From contig JAEZJK010000035.1 of NCBI GenBank assembly GCA_023415835.1, forward strand, positions 1 through 55,226: DNA of 55,226 nucleotides, written 5' to 3'. This DNA comes from Bacillota bacterium (lineage in GTDB: Bacteria > Bacillota > UBA4882 > UBA8346). The position numbers and the translations under genes were made by a program. Positions 1 to 8,447 of this stretch are shown here, piece after piece. Under the pieces are notes generated by a model. The model worked only from the letters and a program-made list of their open reading frames with translations, was not told the origin of the DNA and did not search any database. How positions within the stretch are numbered: the stretch's first letter is position 1; the number at the start of each line of letters is the position of its first letter.

Positions 1-754
1 TTATAGGGTTCTAAGCCTGTACAATGGCAGGTATAGTACTTTGCTTTTATATCTATCAAGAATCTACTTATTTTATCTATCGTCTCAAAGTTTTCATTTT
101 CACCCGAAGAGCGGCTGGAGAGGTGAAGTCCACCGATTACATAATCAGGCATGCGTCCTTTTAAGTCATGGAAATGCTCAAGAATATTTACAATGCCGTT
201 ATGGGCACAGCCTGTTACCAAAAGCGTCTTTCCATCTTCCTCTAATATGAGATTTTGTTCATGGGCAAAGATATCCTTCATTGTTTGCCCGCTCTGTTCC
301 ATAAGTAAGCCACTATTTGATATTGGCTTCGGCGCTCTCTGAATAATGTTTGAGAACAATTGAATTCCCTTACTGATAAAGAATCGGTCTGGCGTAAGTA
401 CGATTTGTCCTGCTTCAGCCCTTCCTCCAGGCCGATGAATTCCAATTTTTCATTCGGGCGTAGAGCATAGTGTTTCTCGAATGCAAGGCGATGTATGAAC
501 ACATCTGCTTTTGTATTTTCTTGTAAAAACGTTCCTAATCCGCCACCGTGATCATAATGTCCATGTGAAATCACAAGAAAATCAACATCAGCAATATTTA
601 CATCCAGCTTTTTAGCATTTTCAAGAAACAATCCACTTGCTCCAACATCAAACAAAACTTTTTGACCTTGTGTTTCTATATATAAGCTAAGACCATGCTC
701 GCTGCCATATTCTTTTGATATCGATGTGTTCTCCACTAATGTTTTAATAATCAT
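1..754 (-). pseudogene. MBL-fold metallohydrolase, frameshifted and cut by window edge
   Basis: This is a metallo-beta-lactamase-fold hydrolase of the dihydropterin-ribofuranosyl-aminobenzene-phosphate-synthase-like type. The metal-binding motif HGHYDH is at about residues 64-69. The ATG at 754 fits the usual family start (MIIKTLVENT); an upstream GTG at 769 is possible. The reading frame breaks near 395-403: after GLKQD the expected continuation IVLTPDRFF reads only in another frame. That second frame stays open to the window edge and carries TGCAHNG and the C-terminal CHCTGLEPY. One missing base would explain it, so this is either a young pseudogene or a sequencing error. It lies 18 bases behind the Mrp-like ATPase gene and probably belongs to the same transcription unit. 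The molecular function in this cluster is unknown. Confidence 0.8.
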
Positions 755-772
755 GCCCTTTGCCACCACCTT

Positions 773-1636
773 TTAAAATAGCAGTTCCATAGTCCTATTG
801 TAGGCGTCTCTTACTGCCGTCCCCGATGCACAATTTATATCCACGATGGTCTGCCCGTTATTGATAGCTTTGACTGCCTCTGAATCAAAAGGTATCTTAC
901 CGATAAAGGGCAGGCCGTGTTTCTTACAAAATATCTCAATCTTATCTGTATTTTCAAGATTGGTGTTAAATTTGTTAATACAGACTGCTGTTTTCGTTCC
1001 GAATTTCGCCGCAGTTTTTATAATGCGTTCCATGTCACTGATACCTGATATGGAAGGTTCAGCTACGATCAAAACCATATCCACGCCACTTAGAGATGCT
1101 ATGACAGGACAGCCTATGCCAGGAGAACCATCAATAATAACGAGTTCGACATTAGCTGATGCCGACTTTATCTGTTTTTTCACCTCGGTAACCAGCTTGC
1201 CAGAAGTACCTCTGCCCATTTTAAGCCGAGCTGTTGAAAATACTTTTTCTTCATTTGCATACAACATCAACACTCCGGCTACAGAGGGTTTTAAAGATAT
1301 AGCGTTCGCAGGGCAAACGGCCTCACAAACCCCACAGCCCTCACAGGCAAAAAGATCTACTTTGTATATCATCTTTTCTATTAAAACGGCATCAAACCTA
1401 CAGTTTTGTCTACACCGATCGCATTCAATGCACATTTCAGGATTTATCTGAGCTTTTGGCAGACCATAATAATCAGCTTTCACCGGCTCCAAGTTTTGCC
1501 CAGTTATAAGGTGCAGGTTAGGCGCATCCACATCACAATCCGCATAAGCCTTAGCCTTTGAAAGCTTGATAAAAGCGCTGGCTACCGTAGTTTTTCCTGT
1601 ACCGCCTTTACCGCTAAGGATTAGTAGTTGTTTCAT
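773..1636 (-). CDS. MinD/Mrp-type P-loop ATPase with two 4Fe-4S ferredoxin motifs
   Basis: This 287-residue cytoplasmic ATPase belongs to the MinD/ParA superfamily. A deviant Walker A, GKGGTGKTT, is at residues 9-17. Between the Walker A and the rest of the fold is a ferredoxin insert with Cys at 69, 72, 75, 79 and 98, 101, 104, 108, the CxxCxxCxxxC spacing of two 4Fe-4S clusters. DGSPGIGCPV supplies the Walker B region. An AAAGGAGG-like ribosome site precedes the ATG. The start overlaps the end of the next upstream ATPase gene by 23 bases, which suggests translational coupling. Paralogous pairs of this type next to NifX-like proteins are common in anaerobes and are thought to handle Fe-S or metal cofactors; the substrate is not known. 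Confidence 0.9.
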   Translation of the reverse strand: MKQLLILSGKGGTGKTTVASAFIKLSKAKAYADCDVDAPNLHLITGQNLEPVKADYYGLPKAQINPEMCIECDRCRQNCRFDAVLIEKMIYKVDLFACEGCGVCEAVCPANAISLKPSVAGVLMLYANEEKVFSTARLKMGRGTSGKLVTEVKKQIKSASANVELVIIDGSPGIGCPVIASLSGVDMVLIVAEPSISGISDMERIIKTAAKFGTKTAVCINKFNTNLENTDKIEIFCKKHGLPFIGKIPFDSEAVKAINNGQTIVDINCASGTAVRDAYNRTMELLF

Positions 1637-2474
1637 GCTGCGCCTCCTTTGTCACTGTTTCTAGCAGAGAAGAAAATATCGCCTGATATTTTTCATTTTT
1701 CCTTACGGCAATTTCTGCATTTGAATTTAATATTCCAAGCTCATTGTCAAATGGAATTCGTCCTAAAATCCTGATGCCTTTTTCTATACAGAATTTCTCT
1801 GCCGGATTTTCTCCTTCCAAACATTTATTAAGAACTACTCCGAATTGTTTATTAAATAGCTTGACCAGTTCATATACCATATTGAGGTTATGAACTCCAA
1901 ACAATGTAGGTTCAGCTACCAATATACAATAGTCTGCATCCTTGATACTTTCCATTACGACACAGGCGCTTCCGGGAGGGCAGTCAATAAAAGTTTGTTT
2001 ATCTGCTTCAGGTTTATTCTCAGCAAGCAGCTTTTTTATAATAGGGATACCCGAAGCTTCACCGGTGTTTAAAATTCCCGTATATACCGCCACCTGATCT
2101 GAAGTTCCTTTTAGAATTTTGCCAATAGCCTTTTCTTTTTCTGTCAGCGCCTTTTCAGGGCAAAACATAATACAGCCGTCGCAGGAGTGGCAAACCTCGT
2201 CAAAGACAATCAATTTATCTTTTATATAGGCAAGAGCATTAAATTTACAAAAATCAACACATTTTCGGCATCCACTACAAAGCTGATCGTCTACTCTCGG
2301 TATTTTAACCGTTATTTTTTCCTCCTGAATACCTTCGGGTTTAAAAAATAGATGCCCATTTGGTTCTTCAACATCGCAGTCCATATACGTCGATGCTCTC
2401 GCTGCCGCAGCTAAGTTCACTGCTACCAGTGTTTTTCCTGTGCCGCCCTTGCCGCTTAGCACGGCTATTCTCAT
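1614..2474 (-). CDS. MinD/Mrp-type P-loop ATPase with ferredoxin insert (paralogue)
   Basis: This is the second member of the ATPase pair, about 286 residues. Walker A GKGGTGKT begins at residue 8, and two 4Fe-4S motifs have Cys at 66, 69, 72, 76 and 95, 98, 101, 105. DCPPGSACVV is the Walker B region. The start is placed at the ATG at 2474 rather than at a further upstream codon. GGAGG sits 8 bases before this ATG, and the residue sequence from here (MRIAVLSGKGG) is the family N terminus. The stop codon of the upstream NifX-like gene ends one base before this start. Tandem paralogues suggest a heterodimeric Fe-S carrier or reductive ATPase, which is inference. Confidence 0.9.
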   Translation of the reverse strand: MRIAVLSGKGGTGKTLVAVNLAAAARASTYMDCDVEEPNGHLFFKPEGIQEEKITVKIPRVDDQLCSGCRKCVDFCKFNALAYIKDKLIVFDEVCHSCDGCIMFCPEKALTEKEKAIGKILKGTSDQVAVYTGILNTGEASGIPIIKKLLAENKPEADKQTFIDCPPGSACVVMESIKDADYCILVAEPTLFGVHNLNMVYELVKLFNKQFGVVLNKCLEGENPAEKFCIEKGIRILGRIPFDNELGILNSNAEIAVRKNEKYQAIFSSLLETVTKEAQHETTTNP

Positions 2475-2475
2475 A

Positions 2476-2844
2476 TCAACTGCCTCCGTGGCCATGAAAT
2501 CCGGCATGAATTTCATCTAGCAACGAAAGTTTTCCAGCGATAAAAGCAGCAATATTATCTCTGGCTGTGGCAGTTGTCGTTTGATATATTTTGATATCAG
2601 CGGCTTTAAGTATGTCAGCAGCATTTTCTCCACAACGGGGAGTTAGCAATACGTCAGCCTTATCATCTACTATTGTTTGTGCAGCCTTAATTCCTGCGCC
2701 ACCGGCGCTCGCTGCCGCACTGTTGTCGAGAAACACACTTTCCTTAGTATTTGCATCATAGATGAGGAAATAGGGGGTGCGGCCAAAGGATACACATACA
2801 TTCGAATCCAAGCTTTTCTCATCTATTGGAATTGCTATTCTCAT
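2476..2844 (-). CDS. NifX/NafY-like dinitrogenase iron-molybdenum cofactor-binding family protein
   Basis: This 122-residue single-domain protein matches the Nitro_FeMo-Co family: N-terminal MRIAIPIDEKSLDSNVCVSFGR, a central AADVLLTPRCGENAAD-like turn, and a C terminus with HGHGGS. Such proteins bind Fe-S or Fe-Mo clusters. Most non-nitrogenase copies sit, as here, next to ferredoxin-type MinD ATPases and DUF134 proteins. A clear GGAGG lies before the ATG. No nif structural genes are in the window, so a role in nitrogen fixation should not be assumed. It is the first gene of the tight three-gene run 2844 to 773. Confidence 0.85.
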   Translation of the reverse strand: MRIAIPIDEKSLDSNVCVSFGRTPYFLIYDANTKESVFLDNSAAASAGGAGIKAAQTIVDDKADVLLTPRCGENAADILKAADIKIYQTTTATARDNIAAFIAGKLSLLDEIHAGFHGHGGS

Positions 2845-2914
2845 AAGAACCCTCCGTTCTTTTAATTATTAAGTAATTATCGATTGCATTACGCTTACTC
2901 TTAAGTTTGACCAA

Positions 2915-3292
2915 TCAGTCGCCTTGCTCCTCATTATCTGTTAAACACCTGCCACGCCCATGTCTATGACAACCTCGGCCACAACCATTTCCTAATCCAT
3001 CACAAAGACGATATTCGCCTCCTTCAATCAATAGCGCCATACCGTTTACTAATGATTCGGCTAGTTTTTTTCTTGCTTCGTTATAAATCCCCTGAACGGT
3101 TGTACGGGCGACATTCATTTGCTTTGCACACTCTTCCTGTGTAAATCCTTCAAGGTCAATAAGTCTAATCGTTTCATATTCGTCAACTGTCATATTTACA
3201 CAATTCTTCGCATCTGCAGGTGAACCAAGAGGTCCGAATCTATTGCTCTCTGGTAAGCAGCATACTTTTCTCCATTTCATTGGCCTTGGCAT
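2915..3292 (-). CDS. DUF134 family putative DNA-binding protein
   Basis: This protein of about 125 residues starts MPRPMKWRKVCCLPE, the signature N terminus of DUF134. A helix-turn-helix resembling a sigma-70 region 4 follows (EYETIRLIDLEGFTQEECAKQMNVARTT in short pieces). The C terminus is rich in Gly, Cys and His (GNGCGRGCHRHGRGR), a likely metal- or cluster-binding tail. The ATG at 3292 is chosen because AGGTGAT stands just before it; the GTG at 3304 lies within that ribosome site. The combination of an HTH and a metal tail suggests a metal- or redox-responsive regulator of this module, which is inference. Confidence 0.85.
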   Translation of the reverse strand: MPRPMKWRKVCCLPESNRFGPLGSPADAKNCVNMTVDEYETIRLIDLEGFTQEECAKQMNVARTTVQGIYNEARKKLAESLVNGMALLIEGGEYRLCDGLGNGCGRGCHRHGRGRCLTDNEEQGD

Positions 3293-3357
3293 AATTCTTA
3301 TCACCTCACTTCTAATCAGAAATAACCAGAGTGTCCTCCAGTTACCCCTGATACCCG

Positions 3358-3585
3358 TTATAAGTTCTCTAATTGCATATCAATAACTTCGAGCCGGTTT
3401 TGTAAGATCTGGTTAACTGCAAAACCTCTTCTAAAGCCACCACCGAAACCACATCTGCATGCAAGGCCTAATCCCATCCCAAAACCAGCACCATACCCAA
3501 CTGCATTTGCTCCAGTGCAAAATCCTAAACCTCTTCCAGTCATTGAGCCAGCACCCATTGGGCCAGTTCCATCTCTTCTTGGCAT
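3358..3585 (-). CDS. DUF5320 family Gly/Met-rich small protein
   Basis: This small protein of about 75 residues begins MPRRDGTGPMGAGSMTGRG, the hallmark of DUF5320. A Gly-rich stretch with Cys in FCTG and ACRCGF follows, then a short C-terminal helix (NQILQNRLEVIDMQLENL) that may form a coiled coil. AGAGGTGA precedes the ATG at 3585 and settles the start. DUF5320 genes nearly always neighbour NifX-like, DUF134 and Mrp-type ATPase genes, as here, but their function is unestablished. It is the promoter-proximal gene of the module. Confidence 0.85.
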   Translation of the reverse strand: MPRRDGTGPMGAGSMTGRGLGFCTGANAVGYGAGFGMGLGLACRCGFGGGFRRGFAVNQILQNRLEVIDMQLENL

Positions 3586-3608
3586 ACCATTCACCTCTTG
3601 ATAGTTTG

Positions 3609-3659
3609 TGACATATGTCATTTTCAATTCTTATTATACTCTGTTTATGGCATATGTCA
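3609..3659. promoter_or_regulatory. Pair of palindromic operators flanking the -10 box
   Basis: A perfect 12-base palindrome, TGACATATGTCA, occupies 3609-3620. A one-mismatch copy, TGGCATATGTCA, occupies 3648-3659 and overlaps the -35 box. Centre-to-centre distance is 39 bp. The TGAC-N4-GTCA form fits the half-sites of CRP/FNR-family regulators such as HcpR or Dnr. The placement over the -35 and downstream of the -10 favours repression. The regulator's identity is inference. Confidence 0.55.
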
Positions 3660-3660
3660 A
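3633..3660 (-). promoter_or_regulatory. Consensus sigma-A promoter for the NifX/Mrp module
   Basis: Read on the minus strand, TTGACA (3660-3655) and TATAAT (3638-3633) are both perfect hexamers, separated by 16 bases. They lie 48 bases upstream of the DUF5320 start, so this is the likely promoter for the 3585-to-1 gene run. Confidence 0.75.
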
Positions 3661-3738
3661 TAACTTTCCGGTTATATTTTATATAAAAGAGGTCGCCAAT
3701 CAAGGAGTACTAACCCTCAACTGACGACAATCATATTG

Positions 3739-4026
3739 TCAGATTTCTACATCAATCCCAACACCTGATTTGAACTCCACGGTGAGCCGATCCTCGTGCA
3801 CCGTGATTTTCTCGATCAGCATACGAATTAGCTGCTCGTCGTATTCCATAAGCCCATGCTCCTGCTCGCTTAAAGACTCTGTCATTTCCATAATGCGCTG
3901 TCGCTTTCCTTCGCGTTCGGCGTTCTCGGCCAGCAATTTTGTGCAATATTCACTTCTTGAGCCACTACAGATAGATGAGTTTCCTCTCGTATCGGCGGCC
4001 GAGTTTATCACTATATGCAAGGACAA
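3739..4026 (-). pseudogene. C-terminal fragment of a large serine recombinase
   Basis: The translated end, EYDEQLIRMLIEKITVHEDR followed by LTVEFKSGVGIDVEI, matches the extreme C terminus of large serine recombinases (TnpX/resolvase type) from integrative elements. A helical stretch of coiled-coil character precedes it. Only about 70 residues are recognisable, against 500 or more in an intact enzyme. The catalytic N-terminal domain is absent, and the sequence upstream of about 3955 does not continue the family. It is a remnant of an integrated element next to the NifX/Mrp module. Confidence 0.65.
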
Positions 4027-4204
4027 TGAAAAGAATTCCGTGTTTATATGTTTGTTCCGTCACTTTTAGAATAAATTCTGGCAAGACATGGAGTTAACCC
4101 AAAGCGACGTTGAAGAATTAGAATACGCTCTCATTGCATCAGGTAAGGCAAAGCCAAGTACCGCACTCCGCCGAGTCCCCTTGATCGGTAAAGAGGAAGA
4201 ATAA
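3957..4204 (+). pseudogene. Plus-strand ORF remnant interrupted by an in-frame TAG
   Basis: One plus-strand frame reads PLQIDEFPLVSAAEF and continues to a TAG at 4067-4069, then stays open in the same frame to TAA at 4202-4204 (QDMELTQSDVEELEYALIAS and on). An ATG at 4088 could start a 38-residue peptide, but no convincing ribosome site precedes it. The family is not recognised. It abuts the recombinase fragment head-on and is best read as debris of the same lost element. Confidence 0.3.
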
Positions 4205-4438
4205 ACATTAATTTAGGGTTGTTTCCTTAGCAGATTATTTCGCTATCCTATCTCCTCAACCCCTATAAAAATAGGAGTGATCTAATCTATCAACTCACCC
4301 CTATCACCTTCAGGATAGTTGATATGTTCCCCTGAACAAAAAAAATAAGGATTCCCCAGTATTGGCACCTTCCACTATCGAAGCAAAAGGCAAAGCCAAC
4401 ATCAGGAAACCCTTTATTTATAGGCATTTTTAACCCTT

Positions 4439-5806
4439 CTATTTATCAACCCTTGTTATCAACGCTACGCACTCCACGTGATAGGTATGGGGAAACATAT
4501 CCACCGGCTGCACTTCCTTGGTCTCATACCCCAGTTCCTTCAAAATCTTCAAATCCCGCGCTAACGTACTCGGGTTGCAACTCACATAAACAATCCGTTT
4601 GATCATATTCTCCGCCAAACTCTTCAGCACCCGTTCCTCACACCCGGAACGGGGCGGATCCAGCACCGCCACGTCGAAAAAGAGCCTTCCGGCCACCAGC
4701 TTCGGCAGTTCTTTCTCCACGGTTCCGGTAATGAACCGGACATTTTCGATCCCGTTCAAAACCGCATTTTCCTTGGCATTAACGACAGCCTGGGAAACCA
4801 CTTCAATCCCGTACACCATCTTCGCTTTCTTCGCTAAAAACAGTGTCAGGCTCCCCACACCGGCATAGGCGTCCAATACCAACTCCCGCCGGGAAAGCTC
4901 CGCATACTCGACCGCTTTATCATAGAGAGTTTGGGTCTGGACCGGGTTCACCTGAAAGAAGGAACTGGCTGAGAACTTAAATTGTAAACCTCCCACCTTT
5001 TCAACGATCCCATCGCTACCCCACAATACCTGGTTGGTATCGCCTAAAATCACATTCCCCCGGGAACGGTTATTATTCTGAACTACGCTTTTAATCTGCG
5101 GAAAAGCAGCGGCCAAATCCCGGGCGATCCGGGGGCCGACTGGAAAATAATCGCCGTTAGTAACCAATACCACCATGGCTTCCCCGGTCAAGTAAGCTGT
5201 TTTGATCAGTACATGGCGCAATAAACCCTTCCCGCTTTTTTCATTATAAACCGGCAGCCGGTATTGATTGGCCAACTCCCTGACTTTGAGCGCAATCTTA
5301 TTAGTGATCAAAGGCTGAATCAGGCAATCGGAGACCGGGACCAACCGATGGGTCCCTTGTTGATAAAAACCAAGGACTAGTTTGTCTTTGTAAATTCCTA
5401 CGGGATACTGGACTTTATTCCGGTAACGCCATGGTTCCTTCATTCCGATGGCGGCATGGACTAAAACATCTTTCAAACCGCCGATTCGTTCGATAGCGTC
5501 AACTACTCTTTGCCGTTTCAATTCCAACTGGGCATGGTAATCTAAATGTTGAAGTTGACAGCCTCCACAAATGGCATAGATAGGGCAGCCAGGGTTAATC
5601 CGCTCCGGAACAGTATTGATAACGTGCAAGACCTTCCCTCGGGCGTAGTTTTTTTTCACCTCTAAAACCTGGGCTTTTACCGTTTCTCCTTTTAGAGCCC
5701 CGGGAATGAATATGGTAAAATCCTGAAAACGGCCAACTCCTTCGCCTTCATGGCCATAACCTTCAATGACGGCCTCAATTTCTTGCCCTTGATTAACCGG
5801 AACCAT
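4439..5806 (-). CDS. rlmD: 23S rRNA (uracil-C5)-methyltransferase, RlmD/RlmCD type
   Basis: This 455-residue SAM-dependent m5U methyltransferase belongs to the TrmA/RumA family. An N-terminal TRAM domain spans about residues 1-60. Fe-S-type cysteines follow at 74, 80 and 83 (CPIYAICGGCQLQH), with a fourth in VSDC. The SAM loop LDAYAGVGSLTLF and the nucleophile motif VSCNPSTLARD, with catalytic Cys at about 410, complete the enzyme. The target is U1939 and/or U747 of 23S rRNA; which one cannot be told from sequence. Length is normal for the family. It is monocistronic, and a palindromic repeat lies about 65 bases upstream of its start. Confidence 0.95.
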   Translation of the reverse strand: MVPVNQGQEIEAVIEGYGHEGEGVGRFQDFTIFIPGALKGETVKAQVLEVKKNYARGKVLHVINTVPERINPGCPIYAICGGCQLQHLDYHAQLELKRQRVVDAIERIGGLKDVLVHAAIGMKEPWRYRNKVQYPVGIYKDKLVLGFYQQGTHRLVPVSDCLIQPLITNKIALKVRELANQYRLPVYNEKSGKGLLRHVLIKTAYLTGEAMVVLVTNGDYFPVGPRIARDLAAAFPQIKSVVQNNNRSRGNVILGDTNQVLWGSDGIVEKVGGLQFKFSASSFFQVNPVQTQTLYDKAVEYAELSRRELVLDAYAGVGSLTLFLAKKAKMVYGIEVVSQAVVNAKENAVLNGIENVRFITGTVEKELPKLVAGRLFFDVAVLDPPRSGCEERVLKSLAENMIKRIVYVSCNPSTLARDLKILKELGYETKEVQPVDMFPHTYHVECVALITRVDK

Positions 5807-5872
5807 ATCAATTCTCCTTTAGAATTTTTAAAATATTCTTTGAACCGCTCAATTTCATAATTGGCGGTTATC

Positions 5873-5995
5873 AAATGAGCGAGTTTCATAATTACAAAAA
5901 TTTATCTCCGCATACAATATATAGTGTAGGTTTTATTTTAGTCTATCAATATATTGTATGCGAAGCCAGAAAAAAGGAATTATGAAACCGCCTAA
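5873..5995. repeat. MITE-like nested palindrome, copy 1
   Basis: This 123-base element is nearly identical to 33801-33922. The outer arms are GTTTCATAATT (5883-5893) and AATTATGAAAC (5978-5988). The inner arms are CGCATACAATATA (5909-5921) and TATATTGTATGCG (5950-5962). The apical loop contains TAGTGTAGG and TTTTATTTTAGTC. A further partial arm (AATTTCATAATTGGCGG) precedes it at about 5851. It has no coding capacity and sits between rlmD and the phosphatase gene. Confidence 0.85.
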
Positions 5996-6279
5996 AATAA
6001 CAATATTAAGCGCAATAAAACAAATTAAATAGTCTTGCTCTGGTGTTATTTAAAGGGAGTAATGGAAGTTGTCTTTTTTTTGGAGAGTAACGATGAATTC
6101 CTGATCTTGGTTGAACTATCTTTTAAAAAAGAACATCCTAAAACCAAAGTTTCTAATTCTGTCTACCATCACCATTAGTCTTTTTATTGGTTATCATTGA
6201 CGGAAAAGTTACGGTTTATAATACCCTGGTTAAATTATAACCAATAAACAACTGAAAAACAACTTAACAGGTAAAGAAA
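5996..6279. other. AT-rich intergenic stretch
   Basis: No gene is supported here. A 38-codon plus-strand ORF at 6062-6178 has a ribosome-site-like GGGAG just before its ATG, but its composition (ending YHHH) is unremarkable and there is no terminator behind it. A TTGACG/TATAAT pair at 6197-6222 has only 14 bases of spacing and is not convincing as a promoter. Confidence 0.4.
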
Positions 6280-6297
6280 ACGCCGGTTTACCGGCGT
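6272..6297 (-). terminator. Rho-independent terminator of the phosphatase/SCIFF transcript
   Basis: On the minus strand, ACGCCGG and CCGGCGT pair around a four-base loop and run into TTTTCTTT. It lies 35 bases past the stop of the inositol-monophosphatase-like gene. Confidence 0.8.
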
Positions 6298-6331
6298 AAC
6301 TGTTGCTTATTGTTGCTTAATGAATACAGTG

Positions 6332-7126
6332 CTATTCTTCAAGTAACTTCGGGTTTACCTTAGCTAATTCCCGGTTGATATCTTTACATAGATCTGCATT
6401 TCCAGCGATCAAGCCGATCCCCTTTTTACTGGGAAGATAGATTATCCCGCCTCCCGCCTCCTCAACCATGAGAACACCCGCCGCGATATCCCAGCGGTTC
6501 ACCTTGAACTCCCAATAGCCGTTAAACCGGCCAGCCGCTACATTGCACAGATCCCAAGCCGCGCTCCCGGTCCGTCGCACCCCGTTGATTTGCGGGACCA
6601 AATGGTTGAAATAGTTTAGGTTATTCTCCGGATCACTGGCTTTATCATAAGGAAAACCCGTCGCTAAGATTGCTTTGCTTAGCTCTTTAACCTCCGCCAC
6701 CTGCAGTCTGGCCCCATTTAAATAAGCGCCTTGATCCTTGACAGCTTCAAAAAGTTCTTGCAAAGCCGGAGCATATACAACTCCCAGAATGACCTTGCCG
6801 CGGGATTGAAGCGCTAATGAGATAGTGAAAACCGGAAACCGATGGGCATAATTAACGGTTCCATCCAGCGGATCAATTATCCATAAATATTCCGAATTCT
6901 CCCCTGTGCTGCCTGATTCCTCGGAAAGAATCCCATGCTCCGGAAATTCCGCTTTGATTCTTTTAATTAATTCCTGCTCCGATTGGGTATCGATATTCGT
7001 AACCAGGTCATATTTGCTGGATTTACAATCAATAGTCAGGTTTTGTTTCAAACCATCCAATTGAATTTGGCCGACTTCTCGCACCCAGGTTTTAACCTTT
7101 TCCAGTATTGTTAAATATTCATTCAT
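6332..7126 (-). CDS. Inositol monophosphatase family protein
   Basis: This 264-residue Mg-dependent phosphatase belongs to the SuhB/IMPase family. Metal-site motifs are EE at residues 69-70, DPLDGT at 85-90 and WDIAAG near 213, each with the expected acidic residues. The overall length matches the family. Likely substrates are inositol-1-phosphate or another sugar phosphate, possibly 3'-phosphoadenosine-phosphate; the sequence does not decide. Its ATG overlaps the TGA of the SCIFF maturase gene by one base, so the two are translationally coupled. A terminator follows. Confidence 0.9.
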   Translation of the reverse strand: MNEYLTILEKVKTWVREVGQIQLDGLKQNLTIDCKSSKYDLVTNIDTQSEQELIKRIKAEFPEHGILSEESGSTGENSEYLWIIDPLDGTVNYAHRFPVFTISLALQSRGKVILGVVYAPALQELFEAVKDQGAYLNGARLQVAEVKELSKAILATGFPYDKASDPENNLNYFNHLVPQINGVRRTGSAAWDLCNVAAGRFNGYWEFKVNRWDIAAGVLMVEEAGGGIIYLPSKKGIGLIAGNADLCKDINRELAKVNPKLLEE

Positions 7127-8427
7127 CAGCCGATACCCTCTTCTAAAAGCAATCCCTTAATTGCCAAAGCGCATTCCAGCCTCTTCTGCTGCAACCTGCA
7201 GCCCAACTGATCCGGTTGGTAAATCGAACCATTCAATAAATGCCCATTGGCGTGACATCCGCCGCTGCAATAAAATCGGCTCCAACAGTCGGAACATCCC
7301 TCTTTTTGATAAAGGGTCACTTTCCCGAACTCTTCCCTTAAATCATTCCGGTTTATCCCTTCCCGGAGATCACCCATCCGAAACTCACTCCGTCCCACGA
7401 ACTGATGGCACGGATATAACTCTCCGGAAGGAGTAACCGCAAAATAATCAAACCCCGCCCCACATCCGGTCAATCGCTTCGGAAGGCAGGGTCCATGTTC
7501 CAAATCAATTTCAAAATGAAAAAACGTAAAACCATCGCCAGCCCTGCGGCGATCCAAATAATAACGGGCTAACCGTTCATACTCCTTTTCAATTGAGCCT
7601 AAATGCCCCTCAGTTAACCGGTAATCGCCATCGGGGGAAACCACCGGTTCCAAAGATATTTCTCTAAATCCAAGTTCGTATAGGTGTTTAACATCTTCAC
7701 AAAAGTCAAGGTTAAATGAGGTAAAAGTACCACGCACATAATAATTTTTAAAATCCCGTCCCTTAACCAAATCCAAATAGTTCGGCACAATCTGTCGGTA
7801 AGTCCCTCGCCCTCTCATCGAATCATTAATCTCCGGCCTACCGTCAAGGGAAAGCACCACCGCAATGTTGTGCCCGTTTAGAAAGCTACGGGCAGCTCCA
7901 TCCAGCTTTAATCCATTGGTTGTCAAGGTAAAGTGGATTTCTTTGCCCAGTTTCGGCCCAACCGTTTCGCCATAAGCGACTAACTTTTTTACTACCTCCA
8001 GGTTTAGCAGCGGTTCGCCGCCGAAAAAGTCGACCTCCAGGTTCTTTCTCTCACCCGACTCTTTGAACAGCAAATCCAACGCCGCCCTACCAACTTCATA
8101 ACTCATCTCTTCCCGGCCCCCCCCAAAAGGTCCGGTCCCGGCAAAACAATAATTGCAACGCAGGTTACAATCATGGGAAATATGTAAACAGAGCGCCTTC
8201 AAGATTGGCTCACGCTTAAATTCCGGTTCATTTTCGGATAACTCGTTCAAATACCCGTTAGCTTTTAATTCGGCGATATCTTCTAACACTGCTTCGAGAT
8301 ATAGAGGCTCTACTTTTTCACCCCTAAGATAGGAGTAAACCGGTTCCTCAATTAAAAATAAGGAATTGGAGGCCACATCAAATAAAAAAAAGCGGTCTAA
8401 CGCTTTAAAAACATGCGAATTCTTCAT
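7126..8427 (-). CDS. scfB: SCIFF peptide maturase, radical SAM/SPASM thioether synthase
   Basis: This 433-residue radical SAM enzyme forms Cys-Thr thioether crosslinks in the SCIFF peptide. The CxxxCxxC cluster motif has Cys at 87, 91 and 94 (CNLRCNYCFAG), followed by FFGGEPLLN. The C-terminal SPASM region has CGAGFDYFAVTPSGELYPCH and CSDCWSRFYCSGGC, enough cysteines for two auxiliary clusters. The N terminus (HVFKALDRFFLFDVASNSLF) is the peptide-recognition-like domain typical of SCIFF maturases. The substrate gene lies 83 bases upstream on the same strand, across a hairpin. The biological role of the mature peptide is unknown. Confidence 0.93.
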   Translation of the reverse strand: MKNSHVFKALDRFFLFDVASNSLFLIEEPVYSYLRGEKVEPLYLEAVLEDIAELKANGYLNELSENEPEFKREPILKALCLHISHDCNLRCNYCFAGTGPFGGGREEMSYEVGRAALDLLFKESGERKNLEVDFFGGEPLLNLEVVKKLVAYGETVGPKLGKEIHFTLTTNGLKLDGAARSFLNGHNIAVVLSLDGRPEINDSMRGRGTYRQIVPNYLDLVKGRDFKNYYVRGTFTSFNLDFCEDVKHLYELGFREISLEPVVSPDGDYRLTEGHLGSIEKEYERLARYYLDRRRAGDGFTFFHFEIDLEHGPCLPKRLTGCGAGFDYFAVTPSGELYPCHQFVGRSEFRMGDLREGINRNDLREEFGKVTLYQKEGCSDCWSRFYCSGGCHANGHLLNGSIYQPDQLGCRLQQKRLECALAIKGLLLEEGIG

Positions 8428-8447
8428 TTTTTAAACTCCAATAATAG

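Noticed and set aside
2476..2844. Evidence for nitrogen fixation
   Set aside because: The NifX-like protein is not accompanied by nifHDK, nifB or nifE/N; such orphan homologues are common in non-fixers.
6062..6178. 38-residue ORF in the rlmD-phosphatase spacer
   Set aside because: It has a ribosome-site-like GGGAG but low information content, no recognisable family and no terminator.
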